Source: Flavobacteriaceae bacterium (GTDB lineage Bacteria > Bacteroidota > Bacteroidia > Flavobacteriales > Flavobacteriaceae). Taken from it: a stretch of 64,000 nucleotides of DNA. The stretch spans positions 1 through 64,000 of the forward strand of contig JABHWD010000011.1 of the NCBI GenBank assembly GCA_018657955.1, written 5' to 3'. Below, piece by piece: positions 28,401 to 36,871 of the stretch (position 1 is the stretch's first letter; each line of letters begins with the position of its first letter). The translations under genes and the position numbers were made by a program. The notes under the pieces are model-generated. The model had not been told where the DNA came from and made no database searches. It worked only from the letters and a program-made list of their open reading frames with translations.

Positions 28401-28794
28401 ATATACGAGAAAAGTAACTGAATTCTCATCATTATTACTCTTAAATAATGGTGATTTAACATTTAGGGTAAATAAACTACCAGAGCTAGCTCAAACAATC
28501 CCAATACTTTCAAGTGATAAATATGACATAAATCAAGATGGATATGAAGATATAATAATTGGTGGGAACATTTATAATACAGAAGTAGAGACACCAAGGC
28601 TTGACAATCAATTTGCATTAGTCTTACTATCAAATAAAAAAGATAATTACATAGCAATTGGACCAGAAAAAACTGGATTGTATACAAATGGAAATACAAA
28701 ATCACTAAAAATAGTTAAAGGTGAAAAACCTATACTAATAATTGCAAATAATAATGGTGATTCAGAAGTATTTCAGATAAATATTGAAAAATAA
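25480..28794 (+). CDS. FG-GAP/VCBS-repeat lipoprotein with ASPIC/UnbV domain
   Basis: A very large (1104 aa) surface or periplasmic lipoprotein with its Cys at residue 18 (FLFYTC). It is built of FG-GAP/VCBS blades carrying at least 14 calcium-loop motifs of the DxNxDGxxD type (for example DFNNDGLKD, DINQDGWID, DLDNDGDLD, DVNNDGYKD). An ASPIC/UnbV-type domain lies near residues 525-600 (KRVRGYLSAVDNDIHFGLGD, then WNSGKIEKL). Such proteins are common beside SusCD pairs in marine Bacteroidota, with binding or adhesion roles inferred rather than shown. It is separated from susCD by a terminator, so it probably has its own promoter; TATCTTTA at about 25452 is one base from the consensus. Confidence 0.85.
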   Translation: MRIKYGISFLLLFLFYTCETNTGDTHLSSESYNNYVKVPSSVSGIDFINKIEHNLASKANLFDYDYFYNGSGVGIADFNNDGLKDVFLCANQVQNRLYLNKGDLTFEDITITSNINLNKGWSSGVTFADINQDGWIDIYISQGGPYQKEKRKNLLLINQGDLTFKEKAAEYGLDDSGISTQSAFFDYDKDGDLDCIVMNESDYYGLDPVRFYKLFENKERLKNNSSHLYEQKDGKFIDITEKAGLLKPSFGLGLCVSDLNNDNWLDIYIANDYYVPDAMYINNGNGTFTDKIKSATKQISFYGMGVDIADINNDNLKDIYVLDMASSDHVRSKTLMASMNTSNFDLITKKLDLHYQYMFNSLQLNLGNNTYHNIAQHLKLAKTDWSWAGLIFDHDNDGLEDILVTNGYRRYGSDNDSRIKINQEKKLYNGKVPLEVKEELYNALPSEKLANILYKNTGDLKFKDISEFSDLKEPTFSNGAVYSDLDNDGDLDLIINNIDQEAFVFRNTSREKKLGNFIKVVTKGNTSENFAKVTIKYDEIIKTKESKRVRGYLSAVDNDIHFGLGDRKSIDSLIIQWNSGKIEKLANLEANQTIELSEENASVNKNLNNGNNYWFNKSDSSQLNYTNIENEFNDFEKEILLPFKQSTLGPSVTSGDVNNDNLEDIFIGGSKGQAGQLFIQINNHYEKKLNRVFLEDANYEDMESIFIDIDSDNDQDLYVVSGGNEFNQRSENLKDRIYLNDGNGNFSRSNQSEISDYTISGKTVSKIDFDQDGDQDLIIGNRIIPQKYPLHEPSIIYENINGKFKNVTYKIAPEFENFGIVNKVITTDINNDGWEDFICVGEWTNIGIFINNKGSFKNVSNQSNLEDLYGWWFDIQETDVNNDGYKDYIIGNIGTNSKYKTNKTKPLKVFADDFDNNGTHDLVLSYEYKNQYVPLRGKECSTQQMPFIGEKIPTFNEFATASIEDIYGEVITSAYTRKVTEFSSLLLLNNGDLTFRVNKLPELAQTIPILSSDKYDINQDGYEDIIIGGNIYNTEVETPRLDNQFALVLLSNKKDNYIAIGPEKTGLYTNGNTKSLKIVKGEKPILIIANNNGDSEVFQINIEK

Positions 28795-28865
28795 AAACAC
28801 TATACAAATAAATACATAATTCATAATAGTATAGAGTTGAAACAGATAACAATTAAATAAAATAA

Positions 28866-29600
28866 ATGGAAAAAGGGTTAGATATATATGGAATTCGAGC
28901 TGTGATTGAAGCCATTAAATCTGGGGATAAAACAATAGATAAAATATTTATTCAAATTGGATTGACAGGAAGATTAATTAATGAACTTGAGGCTCTTATT
29001 AGAAAAAATAAACTAAAATCATCCTATGTTCCAACACAAAAACTAGACAAACTATCAAAAAAGAATCATCAAGGTGTAATTGCTAGAATTTCTCCAATTG
29101 AGTTTTATGAGCTTCAGGAAATTATGGAGAAAATAGAAGATAAAAAAGATGCATTAATATTAATCCTTGACCAAATTAATGACGTAAGAAATTTTGGGGC
29201 AATAATTCGTACAGCTGAAGTATCAGGAGTAGATGCAATTATAATTCAAAACCAATCATCTGCACCAATCAACGCCGATACAGTAAAAACAAGTGCAGGA
29301 GGAGTTTTTAACGTTCCTATTTGTAAAGTAAGCCACATAAAAGATGCTATTTACCATTTAAAATCTTCAAAAATATCGGTTATAGCAACTAGTGAAAAAG
29401 CAGAAAAAAATATTTATGATCTATCACTAAAAAAGTCTGTTGCAATCATTATGGGATCTGAAGAGAGAGGAATAAGCTCGTCCGTTCTTAAATTATCTGA
29501 TGAAATGGTTAAATTACCAATATTTGGAAAAATTGAATCACTAAATGTTTCTGTAGCAACTGGAATTTTTCTATATGAGGTAATAAGGCAAAGAATATAA
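28866..29600 (+). CDS. rlmB: 23S rRNA 2'-O-methyltransferase, TrmH/SpoU family (RlmB-type)
   Basis: A SPOUT-class methyltransferase predicted to 2'-O-methylate a guanosine of 23S rRNA. An N-terminal substrate-binding domain (KGLDIYGIRAVIEAIKSGDK) precedes the SpoU domain. That domain has motif 1 DQINDVRNFGAIIRTAEVSG (about residues 97-116), motif 2 IMGSEERGIS and motif 3 IESLNVSVATGIFLYE, which form the knotted SAM site. The 244-aa length fits RlmB/TrmH. It stands alone and converges on the HAD gene, with 6 nt between stop codons. Substrate specificity is inferred from family resemblance. Confidence 0.9.
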   Translation: MEKGLDIYGIRAVIEAIKSGDKTIDKIFIQIGLTGRLINELEALIRKNKLKSSYVPTQKLDKLSKKNHQGVIARISPIEFYELQEIMEKIEDKKDALILILDQINDVRNFGAIIRTAEVSGVDAIIIQNQSSAPINADTVKTSAGGVFNVPICKVSHIKDAIYHLKSSKISVIATSEKAEKNIYDLSLKKSVAIIMGSEERGISSSVLKLSDEMVKLPIFGKIESLNVSVATGIFLYEVIRQRI

Positions 29601-29606
29601 ATTACT

Positions 29607-30296
29607 CTATAAATAACTGCTCAAATCAGATAAATTATTTACCGAAATGATATTATCATTAGGATCAATGTTGTGATAATTAAATAAAATTGCATTTACT
29701 CCCACATTAATAGCGCCTAATATATCTGCCTGATAGCTATCCCCGATCATTAATGAGTTAGAATTTATTGCATTTGCCTTTTTTAAAGCGTAATCAAATA
29801 TTATTGGACTAGGTTTTTTATACCCTACTTCTTCAGAAATTGTAATTGTTTTAAAATATTTAGCAATTGTTGATTTTTCTAATTTCTTTTTTTGAACTTC
29901 CTTAAAACCATTAGTAATTATATGCATGCTATATTTATTTTCTAAATATTCTAATATTTCTATTGCACCTGGAATTAAGTGATTAAAATCAGACAAGTAA
30001 TCTATATAATCAAAGGAGAGTTTTCTTATCATACTATCCCCTACTTCAATTTTTAGTTTCTTAAATGTATCTGCTAGCCTATAAAACCTTAATTTTTCCT
30101 TTGATATCTTATTTTCTCTATACAAGTCCCAATAATTAGTATTAATAGGATGATATGCCTCTAAAAATACATCTATATCAATCTCTAATTCATTTAGATT
30201 AAAAATTTTGATAAAAGTTAGATTAGAATTCTTGTCAAAATCCCATAGAGTATGATCTAAATCAAAAAATATGTCTGTTATATTGTCTTTATTCAT
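29607..30296 (-). CDS. HAD-family hydrolase, YjjG-type nucleotidase
   Basis: A HAD phosphatase with all four motifs: I DLDHTLWDFD (nucleophile Asp near residue 12), II TNGFKEVQKKKLEKS, III the lysine in GYKKPSPIIFDYAL, and IV MIGDSYQADILGAINVG. A helical C1 cap lies between motifs I and II. The LWDFD after motif I and overall size (229 aa) match YjjG-like pyrimidine nucleotidases, which dephosphorylate non-canonical nucleoside monophosphates. It is the last gene of the minus-strand adk-obgE-TPR-mpl run, 8 nt after mpl. The exact substrate is uncertain. Confidence 0.83.
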   Translation of the reverse strand: MNKDNITDIFFDLDHTLWDFDKNSNLTFIKIFNLNELEIDIDVFLEAYHPINTNYWDLYRENKISKEKLRFYRLADTFKKLKIEVGDSMIRKLSFDYIDYLSDFNHLIPGAIEILEYLENKYSMHIITNGFKEVQKKKLEKSTIAKYFKTITISEEVGYKKPSPIIFDYALKKANAINSNSLMIGDSYQADILGAINVGVNAILFNYHNIDPNDNIISVNNLSDLSSYL

Positions 30297-30304
30297 AAAT
30301 AAAT

Positions 30305-31663
30305 TTACTTGTTCATAAGATCATTTATTAGTCCTAGATCAATTCCTTCAAATTTTCCAGAGCTCATCATCAACAATGCTAAATTAGAAAATTCTAATGA
30401 TGATAAATAGTTAATTAAATCCTTAGCGTTATTTATTACTATTAAATTATTATGATTAAAAGCTGTCTTAATATCACTATCTACTAAGTCCTTATTTCCT
30501 TTTAATTTAAGGGCTTTTTTTGAATAAAAAATTATTGCTTCATCTGCAGAGCTTAATGTATTGTGATATTCTGTTATAAAATCAATATTTAAGCTGCTAT
30601 AAGTATGTAATTCAAGACATGCTATAATTTTTTTGTTAGAATTTTGAATTCTTACAGCTGATGTTGTAGCCATGACTTTGCTTGGGGAATGAGCAAAATC
30701 TTTATAGGCAATTGAATTTAAATTTTTACATACTAATTCTAATCTATTACTTGCTCCATCAAATGAAGTTATAGCCTTGCAAAAACTATCCTCATCAACT
30801 CCCATTTGCTGGCAAATGAATTTAGCACCCATTAAGTTATTCAGATTATGTTCTCCAAAAATCATTAAAGGAATATTTCTATTATTTATCTCTATAGATG
30901 TAACATTATTTTTCACAGAATATGAAGGAGTGTTGTAAGGAATTTTATTAATCCTATTAGTTGATTTGTTAACCATACTATTTAAATCAATATCATCACT
31001 ATTGTATATTAATGTTCCTTTTTCTTTAATTGAATCAATAAAAATTTTGAATTGTTCTAAATAAATTTCATAGGTAGGAAATACATTAATATGATCCCAT
31101 GCTATACCGCTAATTAGAGCTAAATCAGGGTTATATAAATGGAACTTAGGCCTTAAGTCTATAGGAGAAGTAAGGTATTCATCCCCCTCTAATATTATAA
31201 ATCTATTTTCCTTTGTTATTTTGACCATTACATCAAAGCCTTTTAACTGAGCACCAACCATGTAATCAACATCAATATTATTAAAGTTCATAACATGCAG
31301 AATCATAGATGTTATAGTAGTCTTACCATGACTTCCTCCAATAACAACTCTAAATTTATTTCTTGATTGATTAAATATAAATTCAGGGTATGAAAATATT
31401 TTTATCTCCAATTCCCTTGCTCTTAAAAGTTCAGGGTTATCTGATTTAGCATGCATCCCAAGAATGACTGCATCTAATTCTTTAGAAATATTTTCAACAT
31501 TCCATCCATACTTTTCTGGCAATAAACCGTGCTTCATTAATCTTGATTTAGAAGGATCATTAATGATATCATCACTTCCAGAAACAATGTAGTTTTTATT
31601 TTTTAATGCTATAGCTAAATTATGCATAGCAGCCCCACCTATTGCTATAAAATGAATTCTCAT
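30305..31663 (-). CDS. mpl: Mur ligase family protein, Mpl-type murein tripeptide ligase
   Basis: A Mur ligase that probably recycles murein tripeptide (L-Ala-D-Glu-meso-DAP) onto UDP-MurNAc. The N-terminal Rossmann motif is MRIHFIAIGGAAMHNLAIAL, the ATP P-loop IGGSHGKTTITS (residues 108-119), the metal/substrate loop EGDEYLTSPIDLRPKFHLY, and NLNNLMGAKFICQQMGVD begins the C-terminal region. These features, especially GDEY and the 452-aa length, fit Mpl better than MurC. Its ATG overlaps the TPR gene stop by 4 nt (ATGA), so they are translationally coupled. In Bacteroidota this gene lies outside the dcw cluster, as here. Confidence 0.85.
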   Translation of the reverse strand: MRIHFIAIGGAAMHNLAIALKNKNYIVSGSDDIINDPSKSRLMKHGLLPEKYGWNVENISKELDAVILGMHAKSDNPELLRARELEIKIFSYPEFIFNQSRNKFRVVIGGSHGKTTITSMILHVMNFNNIDVDYMVGAQLKGFDVMVKITKENRFIILEGDEYLTSPIDLRPKFHLYNPDLALISGIAWDHINVFPTYEIYLEQFKIFIDSIKEKGTLIYNSDDIDLNSMVNKSTNRINKIPYNTPSYSVKNNVTSIEINNRNIPLMIFGEHNLNNLMGAKFICQQMGVDEDSFCKAITSFDGASNRLELVCKNLNSIAYKDFAHSPSKVMATTSAVRIQNSNKKIIACLELHTYSSLNIDFITEYHNTLSSADEAIIFYSKKALKLKGNKDLVDSDIKTAFNHNNLIVINNAKDLINYLSSLEFSNLALLMMSSGKFEGIDLGLINDLMNK

Positions 31664-32556
31664 TGAGAAATAAGTTTTTTTAATTTCAATAATTCTTTAT
31701 ACAAGCTATTATTTTTAATATTATTAGAATTATAATAAACAAATGCGTTATCTAACTGCTCATTTGCTTTAGAAAAATCATTCTTATGTAAATATATTTT
31801 TGCCAGAAGGTAATATGCATAATCAGGAGTAGATCTATCTCTAGAAGTAAAATTTTCTATATAATATCTTAGTTGTAATATTCCCCTATCTAAATTTATC
31901 TTATTGTTAGCGCATAATTCACCAATACTAAAATTCAAGTAGTTATAATCATATTCTGTATTGAAAGAGTCTATATTTTCAACTATTTTATTCAAATAAA
32001 TATTTGACATTTTATAATCATCCTTAAAATCATAAATATATTTCTTTGCAAACAAGCCATCAATTTGAGAGATATTTTCTAATTCATTGGCATATTGCAA
32101 GGCAAGGGATTTACTACCTCCTAATAGTTGAGGTAGTTCTGTGAAAATTTGAATTAACGCCCACATAGCAGGCTTATTTTTATAATCTAATTCTACAGAT
32201 TTTAACAAATATTTCTTTGATGTATTGATTAAACTAAGTGATTTAAACATATTAGTTTCATTAGCTTTAGCTGCTAATGTTCCTCCAAGCTTGTAATTAT
32301 ACAAAGAATTATCGCTGTCTAATTCAACTAATTTTTGATACTGAATTATTGCATTATCCCAGTCTTTTATATAACCATAGCAATCCCCTAATTTTTTTAT
32401 TAATATCTCACTATTTGGGTTTTCTTTTATTGAATTTATAATAGCTTTTTCTGCAACTATATACTGCTTATTATCAATTAAAGAATCTATGTATTGATCT
32501 TGTAGCTGAAAATTAAATATTATTAAAAGAAATAGTAAAATATTATAAAAGGTCAT
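31660..32556 (-). CDS. Exported or membrane-anchored TPR-repeat protein
   Basis: A 298-aa protein with a short hydrophobic N-terminus (TFYNILLFLLIIFNFQLQ) that could be a signal sequence or anchor. At least three tetratricopeptide-like repeats follow: AEKAIINSIKENPNSEILIK, WDNAIIQYQKLVELDSDNSL, and near the C-terminus FSKANEQLDNAFVYYNSNN. TPRs mediate protein-protein contacts; no catalytic motif is visible. It lies 15 nt after obgE and overlaps mpl by 4 nt. Its function is not known; co-expression with mpl suggests an envelope role, which is only inference. Confidence 0.75.
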   Translation of the reverse strand: MTFYNILLFLLIIFNFQLQDQYIDSLIDNKQYIVAEKAIINSIKENPNSEILIKKLGDCYGYIKDWDNAIIQYQKLVELDSDNSLYNYKLGGTLAAKANETNMFKSLSLINTSKKYLLKSVELDYKNKPAMWALIQIFTELPQLLGGSKSLALQYANELENISQIDGLFAKKYIYDFKDDYKMSNIYLNKIVENIDSFNTEYDYNYLNFSIGELCANNKINLDRGILQLRYYIENFTSRDRSTPDYAYYLLAKIYLHKNDFSKANEQLDNAFVYYNSNNIKNNSLYKELLKLKKLISQ

Positions 32557-32571
32557 CTGAATTATATTAAA

Positions 32572-33570
32572 CTAACTATTTAGCATATGCCATAATTTTT
32601 CTTTTAGCTCTAAAATTCCTTGATTAGCTACTGACGAAATAAAGATATAATCAACATCAAGTTGTTTTTCTAGTTCTATTGAAATTTCCTTGCTTAATTC
32701 ATCATCTAGTAAGTCAGATTTGGTAACAGCGATTAATCTGTCTTTATCTAACATTTCTGGATTATATTTCTTTAATTCATTCAAGAGAATTTTATATCTA
32801 TTATTAATATCGTCTGAGTCAGATGGAATTAAAAAAAGTAAAATAGAATTTCTTTCAATATGTCTTAAAAAATAGTGACCTAGACCCTTCCCCTCTGCTG
32901 CACCTTCAATAATTCCAGGTATATCAGCCATTACAAATGTTTGATAATCCTTATACTTGACAATTCCTAGATTGGGCTTTAAAGTAGTAAACTCGTAATC
33001 CCCAATTTTTGGCTTAGCATCAGTAATTACTGATAATAAAGTTGATTTCCCTGCATTCGGAAAGCCAACTAAACCAACATCAGCTAATAATTTTAACTCT
33101 AATGTAATTTTTTTTTCTTCATTAGGCATCCCTGATTGGGCATATCTAGGAGTTTGATTAGTTGAAGACTTAAAATGCCAATTACCTCTTCCCCCTATTC
33201 CTCCATGACATACAATTTCAGTATCTCCCTTGTTGGTAATCTCAAATAACTTCTTCTGAGTTTTTGGATTTTTAATAACTGTTCCAAGAGGAACATCTAT
33301 ATAAACATCAGTCCCGTCTGCACCCGTGCTTCTACTTCTTCCACCATCATTTCCGTGTCCTGCCTTAAAATGTCTTTTAAATTTTAAATGGTATAAAGTC
33401 CAATAATTTGGATTACCTCTAACGATTATATGACCTCCTCTACCTCCATCTCCACCATCTGGACCCCCTTTAGCAACATATTTTTCGCGTCTTAGATGAA
33501 CAGATCCTTTACCTCCTTTTCCAGAAGTAACATTTATTTTTACATAATCAACAAAATTACCCTCTGTCAT
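32572..33570 (-). CDS. obgE: GTPase Obg/CgtA
   Basis: A ribosome-associated GTPase needed for 50S maturation and stress control. The N-terminal Obg fold is glycine-rich ([20 protein letters not shown], then [14 protein letters not shown]). The G domain has G1 GFPNAGKST (near residue 168), G3 [16 protein letters not shown], and G4 as TKSD rather than the usual NKxD. There is no long C-terminal OCT domain, so at 332 aa this is the short form common in Bacteroidota. It lies between adk (34 nt upstream) and the TPR gene, 15 nt downstream. Confidence 0.97.
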   Translation of the reverse strand: MTEGNFVDYVKINVTSGKGGKGSVHLRREKYVAKGGPDGGDGGRGGHIIVRGNPNYWTLYHLKFKRHFKAGHGNDGGRSRSTGADGTDVYIDVPLGTVIKNPKTQKKLFEITNKGDTEIVCHGGIGGRGNWHFKSSTNQTPRYAQSGMPNEEKKITLELKLLADVGLVGFPNAGKSTLLSVITDAKPKIGDYEFTTLKPNLGIVKYKDYQTFVMADIPGIIEGAAEGKGLGHYFLRHIERNSILLFLIPSDSDDINNRYKILLNELKKYNPEMLDKDRLIAVTKSDLLDDELSKEISIELEKQLDVDYIFISSVANQGILELKEKLWHMLNS

Positions 33571-33604
33571 AGTAACAAATTATTTAATATTAATAATTAA
33601 CCAG

Positions 33605-34177
33605 TTATAGGGAATCTATTACTTTTCTCAATCTTATGCTTGTCTCTTCTATTTTCCCTTCACCATTAATTCCATAATATCTATCCTGTTTTTGATAATA
33701 TTCTTTTAAAATTGCTGTTTTTTTATAGTATTCTTTTATTCTATTTTTTATAATTGATTCGTTAGAATCATCAACTCTACCGCTGGTTTCTCCCCTTTTT
33801 ATTAATCTTGAAATAAGTATACTATCTTCTACCTCAAATGCTATCATTGCTGAAATATTTGTATTGTTTGAATTCATTAAATGATCTAAGGCCATTGCTT
33901 GACTAGTAGTTCTAGGAAAACCATCAAATATAAACCCATTACAATCCAGATTACTTGCCACAACCTCATTAAACATTTCAATCGTTACCTCATCAGGAAC
34001 TAATTCACCCTTATCCATATATTGTTTAGCAAGAATTCCTAAAGAGGTGTTATTTTTGATATTATATCTAAAAACATCACCAGTAGAAATATGAAATAAA
34101 TTATAAGCATCCTTAATAATCTCTGCCTGAGTTCCTTTTCCTGCCCCTGGAGGTCCAAATAAAACTATATTTTTCAT
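33605..34177 (-). CDS. adk: Adenylate kinase
   Basis: Interconverts ATP + AMP and 2 ADP in the cytosol. The P-loop is GPPGAGKGTQAE (residues 7-18), the AMP site includes HISTGDVFRYNI, and FDGFPRT is the conserved NMP-bind segment. The LID is short (RGETSGRVDDSNES) without zinc cysteines, giving 190 aa, the short-type enzyme. It is probably the first gene of the minus-strand operon leading to obgE. In Bacteroidota adk and obg are frequent neighbours. Confidence 0.97.
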   Translation of the reverse strand: MKNIVLFGPPGAGKGTQAEIIKDAYNLFHISTGDVFRYNIKNNTSLGILAKQYMDKGELVPDEVTIEMFNEVVASNLDCNGFIFDGFPRTTSQAMALDHLMNSNNTNISAMIAFEVEDSILISRLIKRGETSGRVDDSNESIIKNRIKEYYKKTAILKEYYQKQDRYYGINGEGKIEETSIRLRKVIDSL

Positions 34178-34217
34178 TAATAATCTATTATATTGTTATG
34201 AAGGCAATTTATATAGA

Positions 34218-34225
34218 CAAATATA
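34218..34225 (-). promoter_or_regulatory. Candidate -7 box of the adk-obgE operon
   Basis: On the minus strand TATATTTG matches TAnnTTTG exactly, 41 nt before the adk ATG. No convincing TTG -33 element was found at 17-23 nt, so support rests on the -7 match and on the position in a divergent gap. Confidence 0.4.
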
Positions 34226-34311
34226 ATCAAATCAATAGGTTAATTTCTAATTGATTAAATATTAAAATGTATTTTTACGTTAGTTTAATTTATTGAAATA
34301 TTAAATCTTAT

Positions 34312-35466
34312 ATGCAGTACTTCTCTACTAACTTTAAGCTTGGTATTCTAGGTGGAGGTCAGCTTGGAAAAATGATGTTGTCAGAATGTGCAAAATTTGA
34401 TATATACTGCATTGTACTTGATCCAAATGAAGATGCTCCATGCAGTAATCTAGCCTCAGAATTTTTTGTAGGAGATTTAATGGATTATGATACAGTGTTA
34501 AATTTTGGTAATAAAGCAGATGTTATAACTATTGAGATTGAAAATGTTAATGCTGATGCATTAGAAAAATTAGAATCTTTAGGTAAAAAAGTTTACCCTT
34601 CATCAAATAATATTAAAACAATTCAAAATAAAGGTCTTCAAAAGATTTTTTATAAAGAAAACAATCTTCCAACCTCTGATTTTAAAATTTATGCAAATTT
34701 AAAATCTATTGAAGAAGATCTATTAGAAAATAAATTAAATTTTCCTTTTGTCTGGAAAAGTGCTCAATTTGGATATGATGGGAAAGGAGTTAAAATTGTG
34801 GAAAACAAAGATCAGATAAAAGAACTTCCAAATTTGGAATGTATTGTTGAAGAAAAAATAAAAATACAAAAGGAGCTTTCTGTAATTATCTCTAGAAATG
34901 AGTCCAATCAAGAATCAACTTATCCAATTGTTGAAATGGAATTTAATCAGCAATCAAATCTAGTGGAACGAGTGATTTGTCCAGCTAATATTCCTCTACC
35001 AATAGAGAAAACTGCAGTTCAAATTGCAATAAACTTGTCTAGATCACTTAATCATATTGGCCTATTAGCTATAGAAATGTTTTTAACTCAAGACAATAAA
35101 GTTCTAATTAATGAAATTGCACCAAGGCCTCATAATTCTGGTCATCACACAATAGAATGTTGCTATACTTCTCAGTTTGAACAACATCTAAGAAGTATTC
35201 TTAATCTACCCCTTGGAGATACATCTATTAAAATTCCAGGAATTATGTTAAATTTGGTAGGTGAGAATAAGGTTGAAGGCGATGTTGTATATGAAAATAT
35301 GGAAAAGGTAATGAGGTTTACAGGTGTAACGCCTCACATTTATGGAAAAAGAAAATCAAGATTAAATAGAAAAATGGGGCATATAACAATTGTAAATAAG
35401 AATATAGATGATGCAATTGAAATGTCTAAGGAAATAAAAAAAATTATAAAAGTAACTACAAAATAA
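34312..35466 (+). CDS. purK: N5-carboxyaminoimidazole ribonucleotide synthase
   Basis: ATP-dependent carboxylation of aminoimidazole ribonucleotide (AIR) to N5-CAIR in purine synthesis. An ATP-grasp enzyme: the N-terminal GILGGGQLGKMML (about residues 11-23) is the PurK nucleotide-fold motif. The ATP-binding region includes FPFVWKSAQFGYDGKG, and the catalytic segment is INEIAPRPHNSGHHTIE followed by a C-terminal lobe. At 384 aa it is full length. The purE start lies 1 nt after its stop, and together they form the standard bacterial two-step route. A divergent gap separates it from adk. Confidence 0.97.
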   Translation: MQYFSTNFKLGILGGGQLGKMMLSECAKFDIYCIVLDPNEDAPCSNLASEFFVGDLMDYDTVLNFGNKADVITIEIENVNADALEKLESLGKKVYPSSNNIKTIQNKGLQKIFYKENNLPTSDFKIYANLKSIEEDLLENKLNFPFVWKSAQFGYDGKGVKIVENKDQIKELPNLECIVEEKIKIQKELSVIISRNESNQESTYPIVEMEFNQQSNLVERVICPANIPLPIEKTAVQIAINLSRSLNHIGLLAIEMFLTQDNKVLINEIAPRPHNSGHHTIECCYTSQFEQHLRSILNLPLGDTSIKIPGIMLNLVGENKVEGDVVYENMEKVMRFTGVTPHIYGKRKSRLNRKMGHITIVNKNIDDAIEMSKEIKKIIKVTTK

Positions 35467-35467
35467 T

Positions 35468-35956
35468 ATGCTAGAAGTAGGAATTATAATGGGAAGTAAA
35501 AGCGATCTCCCAGTCATGCAAAATGCTATAGATATTCTAAATGAATTCGAAATAGATTCAGAAGTAGAGATTGTATCAGCTCACAGAACTCCAGAAAAGA
35601 TGTTTAAGTACGCGCAAGATGCTAAGAAAAAAGGCATTAAGGTTATTATTGCTGGAGCTGGAGGTGCTGCGCATCTTCCAGGAATGATTGCTTCAATAAC
35701 TACCCTTCCTGTTATCGGAGTTCCCATCAAATCTAGAAATTCAATAGATGGATGGGATTCAATTCTTTCAATTTTACAAATGCCTGATGGTGTTCCAGTA
35801 GGAACAGTGGCTCTAAATGGTTCAAAAAATGCAGGCATACTTGCTGCACAGATATTAGCAACTACTAATGATAAATTAAGTCAGAAAATTGAAGATTATA
35901 AAAAGGAACTTGAAAATAAAGTTATTTCTTCAAACAAAGATTTAAAACAACAATAG
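35468..35956 (+). CDS. purE: N5-carboxyaminoimidazole ribonucleotide mutase
   Basis: Class I PurE, which moves the carboxylate of N5-CAIR to give CAIR. Diagnostic motifs are GIIMGSKSDLPVMQNA at the N-terminus, SAHRTPEKMFKYA with the conserved His, AGAGGAAHLPGMIA, and PVIGVPIKSRNSIDGWDSIL. Length 162 aa is normal. It is coupled to purK. Its last 15 nt overlap the 3' end of the convergent UbiA-like gene, and no terminator is seen between them. Confidence 0.98.
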   Translation: MLEVGIIMGSKSDLPVMQNAIDILNEFEIDSEVEIVSAHRTPEKMFKYAQDAKKKGIKVIIAGAGGAAHLPGMIASITTLPVIGVPIKSRNSIDGWDSILSILQMPDGVPVGTVALNGSKNAGILAAQILATTNDKLSQKIEDYKKELENKVISSNKDLKQQ

Positions 35957-36760
35957 TAATACCCATAAAACAGGAATTCCCTCAACCCAAAATGATGAAT
36001 AGAATTTTGATTGTCTTTTTTTGCTATTGATAATTAAAAATATCATTAGAAATGAAATTATAAAAATGTCTAATGATAAATTATCTATAACATTAAGTTT
36101 TATTTTTAAAAATTCAATTAAAAGAAAAAATAGGATCATTATAAATCCTAAAATTTTTGTGTTTCTAATACCAATTTTTTGAGGAATTGTACTTAATCTA
36201 GTATCATCAATATCTATATCTCTAATTTCAAATGGTATAATTACGATTAAAACATAAATAAAAATCTGAATAAAAATAAGTAGTATAAATAATAGCCCTA
36301 AATCCTTGTAAAATTGCAAAGGGAGTAATACAGTAATTAAAGTCCATACTAATGCAACAAGATATATTTTTAAGCCTTTTGTTGCGCGTAAATTATAATT
36401 TGAAATTAAAAATGTTGGGATAGCATATAAAAATGTAATTATACCAGCAAATGATACTAAAACAATCTCATATAATGATAAATAAAATGTAAAGAAAAAC
36501 GCAGACAAGAAAGAAAAAATTGAAATCACTATAATAACCTTTATTTTATATGAAATATTATTATAGTTGTCAATTATAAATTTGAAATATTTAATAAAAT
36601 TATATGCTAATAAGCTAGAAAAAAAAGTAAAATATAATAGATTATTATTTATAGATGAACAATACTTTATCATTATCATAGCCTGCAAACAACATACTGA
36701 TAAAGAGACGTGTATACTAGAATCTATATAAAAGTTAAAAAAATGTTTGAGTAATTTCAT
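35942..36760 (-). CDS. UbiA-like multi-pass membrane protein with degenerate first Asp motif
   Basis: An inner-membrane protein of 272 aa with about eight hydrophobic helices. The segment IPFEIRDIDIDDTRLSTIPQ (about residues 174-193), followed by KIGIRNTK, resembles the second Asp-rich motif and following loop of UbiA prenyltransferases. The place of the first motif (NDxxDxxxD) instead reads YNFIKYFK, with no aspartates. It may be a diverged prenyltransferase that binds diphosphate differently, or a non-catalytic relative. It is convergent with purE (15-nt overlap) and divergent from gcvP. Family assignment rests on motif resemblance and hydropathy only. Confidence 0.6.
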   Translation of the reverse strand: MKLLKHFFNFYIDSSIHVSLSVCCLQAMIMIKYCSSINNNLLYFTFFSSLLAYNFIKYFKFIIDNYNNISYKIKVIIVISIFSFLSAFFFTFYLSLYEIVLVSFAGIITFLYAIPTFLISNYNLRATKGLKIYLVALVWTLITVLLPLQFYKDLGLLFILLIFIQIFIYVLIVIIPFEIRDIDIDDTRLSTIPQKIGIRNTKILGFIMILFFLLIEFLKIKLNVIDNLSLDIFIISFLMIFLIINSKKRQSKFYSSFWVEGIPVLWVLLLLF

Positions 36761-36871
36761 CTAATTATTACTTGTTGATAAACTAATAATCATATTTAAT
36801 AATTAATAGCAGATAATATTATAAAAATATCATTATTTAAGTATTTTTACATCCACTAATTCATCATTTTA

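Noticed and set aside
28795-28865. CTATAC...GTATAG inverted repeat considered as a terminator
   Set aside because: Only about six pairs around a long AT-rich loop, with no T-run.
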